Shown here piece by piece: positions 6,000 through 10,084 of a stretch of DNA of 10,084 bases. The notes under the pieces are model-generated. The model saw only the letters and a program-made list of their open reading frames with translations, had not been told where the DNA came from and made no database searches. The DNA is from an uncultured Collinsella sp. Lineage in GTDB: Bacteria; Actinomycetota; Coriobacteriia; Coriobacteriales; Coriobacteriaceae. Every line of letters begins with the position of its first letter. Within the stretch, counting starts at the first letter, position 1. Both the position numbers and the translations under genes were made by a program. Location of the stretch: the NCBI GenBank assembly GCA_900541475.1, contig UQJV01000055.1:1-10084 (forward strand), written 5' to 3'.

Positions 6000-6038
6000 G
6001 CCCGCCGAGCCGCCGCACTGTAGCGGTGCTCGGTGGGC
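6000..6038 (+). promoter_or_regulatory. Long hairpin upstream of the response regulator gene
   Basis: 6000-6009 pairs with 6029-6038 (10 bp, one wobble). After a single bulged C (6010), 6011-6016 pairs with 6023-6028 (6 bp, one wobble) around the loop ACTGTA. No T-run follows on either strand, so it is not a normal terminator. It lies between the lipoprotein stop and the candidate -10 at 6049, where a -35 would be expected. Possible roles are 3'-end protection of the upstream mRNA, factor-assisted termination, or an operator. Confidence 0.65.
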
Positions 6039-6048
6039 ATAGGTGCGT

Positions 6049-6054
6049 TAAAAT
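6049..6054 (+). promoter_or_regulatory. Candidate -10 element for the two-component operon
   Basis: TAAAAT followed by GGG resembles the -10 sites seen elsewhere in the window. It lies 39 bases before the start codon. No -35 match is visible because the expected position falls in the hairpin arm. Confidence 0.35.
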
Positions 6055-6093
6055 GGGCTTGTTCTTAGCTAATTGAGACAGGGGGGCCGTGTT

Positions 6094-6816
6094 ATGGCTT
6101 CAGATGCAAAAAAGATTCTGCTGGTCGAGGACGAGAAGGCAATCCGTGACGCTGTCGCAGCCTATCTCGAGCGCGAGGGTTACTGGGTGGTAGGCGTCGG
6201 TGACGGCCAGTCCGCGATCGAGGAGTTCGAGAAGCATCAGTTCGACCTGGTCGTGCTCGACCTTATGCTCCCCAAGATTCCGGGCGAGCGTGTCTGCCGC
6301 ACCATCCGCGATACCTCGGATGTGCCCATTATCATGCTTACGGCTAAGGGTGAGATCGAGGACCGCATTATCGGTCTCGAGCTGGGTGCCGATGACTATC
6401 TGATTAAGCCGTTCTCGCCGCGCGAGCTCGTCGCCCGCGTTCGCGCTCTGTTCCGCCGTGCCCACCAGGCCGATGAGCCGGCCGTCGAGGTGCTTGACTT
6501 CGGCGATCTGGTCATCGATATCTCGGGCCACAAGATTTTGGTCGAGGGCAAGGAAGTCGACCTGACGGCTTCCGAGTTTAAGTTGCTCACCACGCTTGCT
6601 CGTCATCCCGGTCGTGTCTATAACCGTATGGAGCTGGTCGAGAAGGTGCTCGGCTACGACTTTGAGGGTTACGAGCGCACCATCGACAGCCACGTGAAGA
6701 ACCTTCGCGCCAAGCTGGGCGACGACCCCAAGAAGCCTAAGTGGCTCTACACCGTTCACGGTGTCGGCTATCGCTTTGAGGCCCCGGCCAAGACCGATAA
6801 GTCGGACGAGAAATAG
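6094..6816 (+). CDS. OmpR/PhoB-family response regulator
   Basis: This cytoplasmic DNA-binding regulator has 240 residues, standard for the family. The receiver domain (about 7-120) has the acidic pair E12-D13, the phosphorylated aspartate D56 (VVLDLMLPKIPG), T83 and K105 (LIKPF), so all active-site residues are present. A winged-helix DNA-binding domain follows (about 140-234), with SEFKLLTTLARHPGRV, the recognition-helix region RTIDSHVKNLRAKL and the terminal wing GVGYRF. ATG 6094 has a GGGGGG ribosome binding site seven bases upstream; a TTG at 6073 would add seven residues and overlap that site. The kinase gene starts 11 bases after the stop, so the two form an operon. Its target genes and signal cannot be read from the sequence. 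Confidence 0.95.
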   Translation: MASDAKKILLVEDEKAIRDAVAAYLEREGYWVVGVGDGQSAIEEFEKHQFDLVVLDLMLPKIPGERVCRTIRDTSDVPIIMLTAKGEIEDRIIGLELGADDYLIKPFSPRELVARVRALFRRAHQADEPAVEVLDFGDLVIDISGHKILVEGKEVDLTASEFKLLTTLARHPGRVYNRMELVEKVLGYDFEGYERTIDSHVKNLRAKLGDDPKKPKWLYTVHGVGYRFEAPAKTDKSDEK

Positions 6817-6827
6817 GGAAATCACAT

Positions 6828-8393
6828 ATGACACCTGCGCGCTTTGAAATCGGACAAAAGCACAAGCAGGAGAACGAGGCGGGTTCCAAGGCAAGTTGGA
6901 ACACGCCTCGTTCCGATTCACGGCCAGCGATGAGCTATCCCTCGCGCATGGCATTGGCTTTTGCCCTGACGTCGCTCATGACGGTATTGGTGCTGGTGGG
7001 CGTTGTCTCCGTTGTGTGGGGTACCGTCTTTTCGGATTACACGCGCTCCAATATCGTCGAGATTGCCAATTCTGCCGCCGAAAAGCTTGCGACGTCGTAT
7101 GAGGAAAACGGCAATTGGACTGCGGGCGAGCTGCGCACGGTCGCGACATCGAGCTTGGTGTCCGACGACCTGGGTATGCAGGTCGTCAACAAGAAGGGCG
7201 TTGTCGTCTATGACGACTCATGGCCTTCGGCAAGTGCGACCGCCGATGTGCGCGAGAGCGGATCGCCGTCGAGCGGATCGAGTGGTAAAAAGGCATCGCA
7301 TAGCCCGGTCTCGTCGGCGCCCACCGACTCCGACAGCGTTGCCAACGTCGAAATCATAACGTCTTCTGGCGAGCATGTCGGACAGGTAAAGCTATGGGCC
7401 ATCGGCTCCGATGCTCTGCTCACCAAGGCAGACTCAGCGTTTAGGGAGAAGACCTTTAACGCTATGGCCCTTGCCGCGGTTGTTGCGGTCTGCATCTCGG
7501 TTGTTATCGGATCGTTCGTGTCGCGCATGCTTACCAGACCGATTCATCGTATTACCAGCACGGCCAAGCAAATTCGCGACGGCGATCTGTCCGCTCGTAC
7601 CGGTTTGCGCGGCGATGACGAAATCGATCAGCTGGGTGAGACCTTTGACGAGATGGCCACCTCGCTCGAGAAAGATATGAAGCACGAAAAGCGCCTGACT
7701 TCCGATGTGGCTCATGAGCTGCGCACGCCGCTCATGGCAATGCTTGCAACGGTCGAGGCCATGCAGGACGGCGTGTATCCCACCGACGATGAGCATTTGG
7801 AAACCGTTGCTTCCGAGACGCGCCGCCTGGCACGTCTGGTGCAGCAGATGCTCGACCTATCGCGCATGGAAAACAGCACGGCGCCGCTCAACCTTGAGCC
7901 GGTGGACATGGTTCCCTTTGTGCGATCTATCGTCAACGCTCAGGAGCGCCTGTTTGTTGACCGCGATCTGCGCTTGCGCTTTGCTGACGAGACCCAAGGT
8001 CACGACGATGTCGTCGAGGCCGATCCCGACATGATCACGCAGTGCGTCATCAACCTCATGAGCAACGCCATGCGCTACACCCCCGAGGGCGGCTGGGTCG
8101 TAGTGTCGGTGCTCAGTGACCGCAAACATGTCAGTATTGCCGTTTCGGATACCGGTATCGGTATTGCCAAGGACGATCTGTCGCGTATCTTCGGACGATT
8201 TTGGCGCGCCGATGCCAGCCGCGCCCGCGAAGCCGGCGGCCTGGGCGTTGGCCTCGCCGTGACCAAGCAGATCGTCGAGCGTCACCATGGCTACATATCC
8301 GTGGAGTCGGAGCTTGGAAAGGGTACGACTTTTACGATTCATCTGCCCCGCGAGCACACGGCGGACGCGGCATCTACTACAATGGAGCACTAG
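6828..8393 (+). CDS. Sensor histidine kinase, partner of the upstream response regulator
   Basis: The 521-residue protein has a polar N-terminus (1-40), transmembrane helix 1 (about 41-64), an extracytoplasmic domain with a Ser-rich low-complexity insert (about 143-170), helix 2 (about 212-231), a HAMP linker (232-285), a HisKA domain with phospho-acceptor H296 (VAHELRTP), and an ATPase domain with N413 (NLMSNAMRYTPEG), D441 (DTGIG) and GGLGVGL at 470-476. All boxes needed for autophosphorylation are present. It should phosphorylate D56 of the regulator encoded just before it. ATG 6828 has only a weak GGGAA site. A strong hairpin spans codons 15-29, so the true start could be ATG 6930 (MSYPSR), although that codon has no ribosome binding site. 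The stimulus is unknown. Confidence 0.94.
   Translation: MTPARFEIGQKHKQENEAGSKASWNTPRSDSRPAMSYPSRMALAFALTSLMTVLVLVGVVSVVWGTVFSDYTRSNIVEIANSAAEKLATSYEENGNWTAGELRTVATSSLVSDDLGMQVVNKKGVVVYDDSWPSASATADVRESGSPSSGSSGKKASHSPVSSAPTDSDSVANVEIITSSGEHVGQVKLWAIGSDALLTKADSAFREKTFNAMALAAVVAVCISVVIGSFVSRMLTRPIHRITSTAKQIRDGDLSARTGLRGDDEIDQLGETFDEMATSLEKDMKHEKRLTSDVAHELRTPLMAMLATVEAMQDGVYPTDDEHLETVASETRRLARLVQQMLDLSRMENSTAPLNLEPVDMVPFVRSIVNAQERLFVDRDLRLRFADETQGHDDVVEADPDMITQCVINLMSNAMRYTPEGGWVVVSVLSDRKHVSIAVSDTGIGIAKDDLSRIFGRFWRADASRAREAGGLGVGLAVTKQIVERHHGYISVESELGKGTTFTIHLPREHTADAASTTMEH
6872..6913. repeat. Strong inverted repeat at the 5' end of the kinase gene
   Basis: GAACGAGGCG (6872-6881) pairs perfectly with CGCCTCGTTC (6904-6913). 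After one G/A mismatch, GTTCCAA (6883-6889) pairs with TTGGAAC (6896-6902) around the loop GGCAAG. In total 17 pairs with one mismatch. It covers codons 15-29 if translation starts at 6828, or lies wholly between the two cistrons if it starts at 6930. No T-run follows. Confidence 0.85.
8378..8383 (+). promoter_or_regulatory. Candidate -10 element of purC, inside the end of the kinase gene
   Basis: TACAAT followed by GG repeats the octamer found before purB. It lies in the last codons of the kinase gene, 119 bases before the purC start, and would give a leader of about 110 nt containing the 8452-8471 hairpin. No -35 match is visible. Confidence 0.3.
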
Positions 8394-8451
8394 CTTTTCG
8401 CTATTCGGTGAAGGAGGGGCCGCGTCCCTGCCGCTCCGAGTTCGCGAAAAC

Positions 8452-8471
8452 ATGCGGGAAAGAACCCGCAT
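8452..8471 (+). promoter_or_regulatory. Leader hairpin before purC (possible attenuator or weak terminator)
   Basis: ATGCGGG (8452-8458) pairs perfectly with CCCGCAT (8465-8471) around AAAGAA. Only an interrupted T-rich tail follows (TTCTG, then GTATTT). It could be a weak terminator of the two-component operon or an attenuator for purC. No known purine riboswitch core is recognisable in the 109-base gap. Confidence 0.5.
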
Positions 8472-8488
8472 TTCTGTCGTATTTAGGT

Positions 8489-8494
8489 AAGGAG
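8489..8494 (+). promoter_or_regulatory. purC ribosome binding site
   Basis: AAGGAG ends eight bases before GTG 8503, a normal spacing. It includes the first base of the GTG at 8494, which excludes that codon as the start. ATG 8512 would be 17 bases away. Confidence 0.8.
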
Positions 8495-8502
8495 TGACTC
8501 AC

Positions 8503-9390
8503 GTGACAACGATGGAGCGTCGTCCGGATTCCCGTGGCAAGGTTCGTGATATCTACGATGCCGGCGAAAACCTGTTGATGGTCGCCACCGATCGCATTTC
8601 TGCGTTCGACTTTATTCTTCCCGACGAGATTCCTTTTAAGGGAGAGGTGCTCAACCGCATCTCGGCGTTCTGGTTCGACAAGTTTGCCGATATCGTCCCC
8701 AACCACCTCGTCTCCATCGATCCGGCGGATTTCCCTGAGGAGTTTGCCGAGTATCGTGACTATCTCGCAGGCCGCGCCATGCTGGTTAAGAAGGCCCAGA
8801 CGATTCCCATCGAGTGCATCGTCCGCGGCTATCTGACCGGTTCGGGCAAGAAGACCTACGACGAGAACGGAACCGTCTGCGGCATCCAGCTGCCTGAGGG
8901 CCTAACCGAGGCCTCCAAGCTCCCCGAGCCGCTGTTCACCCCGTCCACGAAGGCCGAGATCGGTGATCACGACGAGAATATCTCGTTTGAGCGTTGCTGC
9001 GAAATCGTTGGCGAGGACATCGCCACGCAGATTCGCGACCTGTCCCTCAAGATCTACAAGGCCGCTGCCGAGTACGCTGCGACCCGTGGCATCATCATTG
9101 CCGACACCAAGTTCGAGTTTGGTGTTATTGATGGCAAGGTCACGCTGATCGACGAGTGCCTCACGCCCGACTCCAGCCGTTTCTGGCCTGCTGCCAGCTA
9201 CGAGGAGGGCAAGATCCAGCCTAGCTACGACAAGCAATTCGTCCGCAATTGGCTCAAGGCCAACTGGGATATGACGGGGGAGACTCCGCACCTGCCCGCC
9301 GAGGTCATCGATGGCACGTCCGAGCGCTATCGCGAGGCCTTCCAGATCATCACGGGCTCCCAGTTCACAAGCATGAAGGAGAACGCATAA
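8503..9390 (+). CDS. purC: Phosphoribosylaminoimidazole-succinocarboxamide synthase (SAICAR synthetase)
   Basis: This cytoplasmic ATP-dependent ligase (EC 6.3.2.6) joins CAIR and aspartate to give SAICAR, the substrate that PurB, encoded at the other end of the window, then cleaves. The protein has 295 residues: the longer form resembling yeast Ade1 rather than the roughly 237-residue E. coli enzyme. Recognised motifs are SRGKVRDIYD (10-19), VATDRISAFD (27-36), VRGYLTGSGKKTY from V107, IADTKFEFG (199-207) and DECLTPDSSRFW (217-228), all consistent with an active enzyme. GTG 8503 is chosen for its AAGGAG at correct spacing. The next gene begins immediately after the stop codon. The preceding gap contains a hairpin that may regulate expression. 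Codon use is strongly biased, as in purB. Confidence 0.96.
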   Translation: MTTMERRPDSRGKVRDIYDAGENLLMVATDRISAFDFILPDEIPFKGEVLNRISAFWFDKFADIVPNHLVSIDPADFPEEFAEYRDYLAGRAMLVKKAQTIPIECIVRGYLTGSGKKTYDENGTVCGIQLPEGLTEASKLPEPLFTPSTKAEIGDHDENISFERCCEIVGEDIATQIRDLSLKIYKAAAEYAATRGIIIADTKFEFGVIDGKVTLIDECLTPDSSRFWPAASYEEGKIQPSYDKQFVRNWLKANWDMTGETPHLPAEVIDGTSERYREAFQIITGSQFTSMKENA

Positions 9391-9966
9391 GTGAGTACCC
9401 GTAGCGCCACGAACAAGCGCACGCAATCCCACGAAGTTACCGGGGTTGCGCGCAAGTCCGCCGCATCTGCTAAGCCCGCTCGCCAGGCAGCGAGCTCCGT
9501 TCGCGTCGTGCCGGCTTCGTCTAAGGCACGCCGCAAAGAGCTCGAGAAGGGTGAAAACCTGGAAGGCCTTTCCAAGGAGGAGAAGCGCGCCCGCAAGGCC
9601 AAGCAGCGTGCTCGCGAGGATCGTATCTATACGGTGTCGAATATCCTCCTTAAGCAGGATGAGGACTACACCAAGCGCCGCCGTATCTGGTGGGCCGTGC
9701 TCGCCATCGGCATGGTACTCGTCGTGGCAATTTGGGCTTCGCTCTACTTCGCTCCCGGCGGCACGGTGTCCAGTCCCGTCCAGATGGTCGGCATCGTTTT
9801 GTCCTATGTCATCATTCTGGGTGACTTTATCTACGACTTCGTTCGTATTCGTCCCCTGCGCAACATGTACCGCACGCAGGCCGAGGGCATGTCCGAGAAC
9901 AAGCTCAACGCTCTTATCGAGCGCGCGGCTGCCGAGGAGGACAAGAAGGACTCCAAGAAGAAGTAG
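9391..9966 (+). CDS. Small membrane protein of unknown function with two helices
   Basis: I do not recognise a named family. The 191-residue protein begins with a basic, Ser/Ala/Lys-rich, probably disordered region (1-45), then a highly charged stretch (45-98, KARRKELEKGENLEGL and further) that may be helical. Transmembrane helices follow at about 99-120 and 130-151, joined by a short loop (APGGTVSSP), with a charged C-terminal tail ending in DSKKK. By the positive-inside rule both ends should be cytoplasmic. GTG 9391 directly follows the purC stop, and its AAGGAG (9376-9381) lies within the end of purC, so the two genes are cotranscribed and probably coupled. A strong terminator follows. A link to purine metabolism is not shown by the sequence. 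Confidence 0.85.
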   Translation: MSTRSATNKRTQSHEVTGVARKSAASAKPARQAASSVRVVPASSKARRKELEKGENLEGLSKEEKRARKAKQRAREDRIYTVSNILLKQDEDYTKRRRIWWAVLAIGMVLVVAIWASLYFAPGGTVSSPVQMVGIVLSYVIILGDFIYDFVRIRPLRNMYRTQAEGMSENKLNALIERAAAEEDKKDSKKK

Positions 9967-9996
9967 CGTTTGTATTCATACATATCGCTAAGATAT

Positions 9997-10027
9997 AAGG
10001 CGCGTCGTTTTAGCGGCGCGCCTTTTT
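9997..10027 (+). terminator. Intrinsic terminator of the purC operon
   Basis: AAGGCGCGTCG (9997-10007) pairs with CGGCGCGCCTT (10014-10024) with one wobble around a six-base loop (TTTTAG), and a T-run extends to 10027. The A residues at the stem base make it partly usable from the other strand too. Confidence 0.9.
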
Positions 10028-10046
10028 ACTTATGGGCTTTAGCCTG

Positions 10047-10069
10047 TGCGGGGCGCGCAGCGCGCCGCA
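10047..10069. repeat. GC-rich hairpin downstream of the last terminator
   Basis: GGCGCG (10052-10057) pairs with CGCGCC (10061-10066) around CAG, extended by TGC/GCA (10047-10049 and 10067-10069) across a two-base bulge. No T-run is present. The remaining bases to 10084 show no gene start. Confidence 0.55.
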
Positions 10070-10084
10070 TCAGAAACCACCCGC

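Noticed and set aside
6100..6954. 284-codon antisense reading frame opposite the response regulator
   Set aside because: It mirrors a high-GC gene with strong third-position bias. The sense strand encodes a complete, motif-perfect regulator, and the antisense product resembles nothing.
8394..8502. Purine riboswitch before purC, and likewise in 140-233 before purB
   Set aside because: I could not find the conserved three-way-junction core; the purB leader is also too short.
8499..8506. Palindrome TCACGTGA over the purC start codon
   Set aside because: An eight-base palindrome is expected by chance several times in 10 kb, and no second copy was seen at another pur gene start.
8902..9432. 176-codon antisense reading frame opposite purC, and similar ones at 2012-2542 and 7857-8471
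   Set aside because: All are shadows of well-supported + strand genes, without ribosome binding sites or recognisable products.

Overview
The window is a high-GC, densely coding bacterial segment in which every gene I can support lies on the + strand. The protein styles (a long PurC, a Tat lipoprotein with an SRRGF signal, a substrate-binding protein of the REDxYxW type beside a GGDEF protein, a small TSCPD protein) suggest a gut actinobacterium of the class Coriobacteriia, probably Collinsella or a close relative. That placement is inference from sequence style, not a database match.

Layout. Bases 1-19 look like the last third of a tRNA cut by the window edge. They are followed by about 110 bases of non-coding DNA packed with four hairpins, two of them closed by the d(GCGAAGC) mini-hairpin core. 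Then come purB (234-1580) with a good intrinsic terminator; a two-gene operon encoding an extracytoplasmic amino-acid-type binding protein (1721-2557) and a membrane GGDEF diguanylate cyclase (2554-4353), overlapping by ATGA; a translationally coupled pair encoding an 87-residue TSCPD protein (4467-4730) and a Tat-exported lipoprotein of unknown function (4730-5941); an OmpR-type response regulator (6094-6816) and its histidine kinase (6828-8393); and purC (8503-9390) immediately followed by a small two-helix membrane protein (9391-9966), closed by a strong terminator.

How the genes fit together. purB and purC are purine biosynthesis enzymes (PurC makes SAICAR; PurB cleaves SAICAR and adenylosuccinate). 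They bracket two signalling modules: a ligand-binding-protein/c-di-GMP module and a two-component system. Both purine genes are preceded by an identical TACAATGG, probably a -10 element, and purC has a long leader with a hairpin. The binding-protein gene has no permease next to it, which points to signalling rather than transport.

The least ordinary content is structural. There are several strong inverted repeats, some inside coding sequence: a perfect 12-bp palindrome and a GCGAAGC-capped hairpin in the GGDEF gene, a 10+7-bp hairpin at codons 15-29 of the kinase gene, and a 16-bp stem just upstream of the response regulator. I see no insertion sequence, CRISPR array, phage gene or toxin-antitoxin pair. 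I do not see a clearly new multi-gene system; the best candidate for something under-described is the split binding-protein plus GGDEF receptor.
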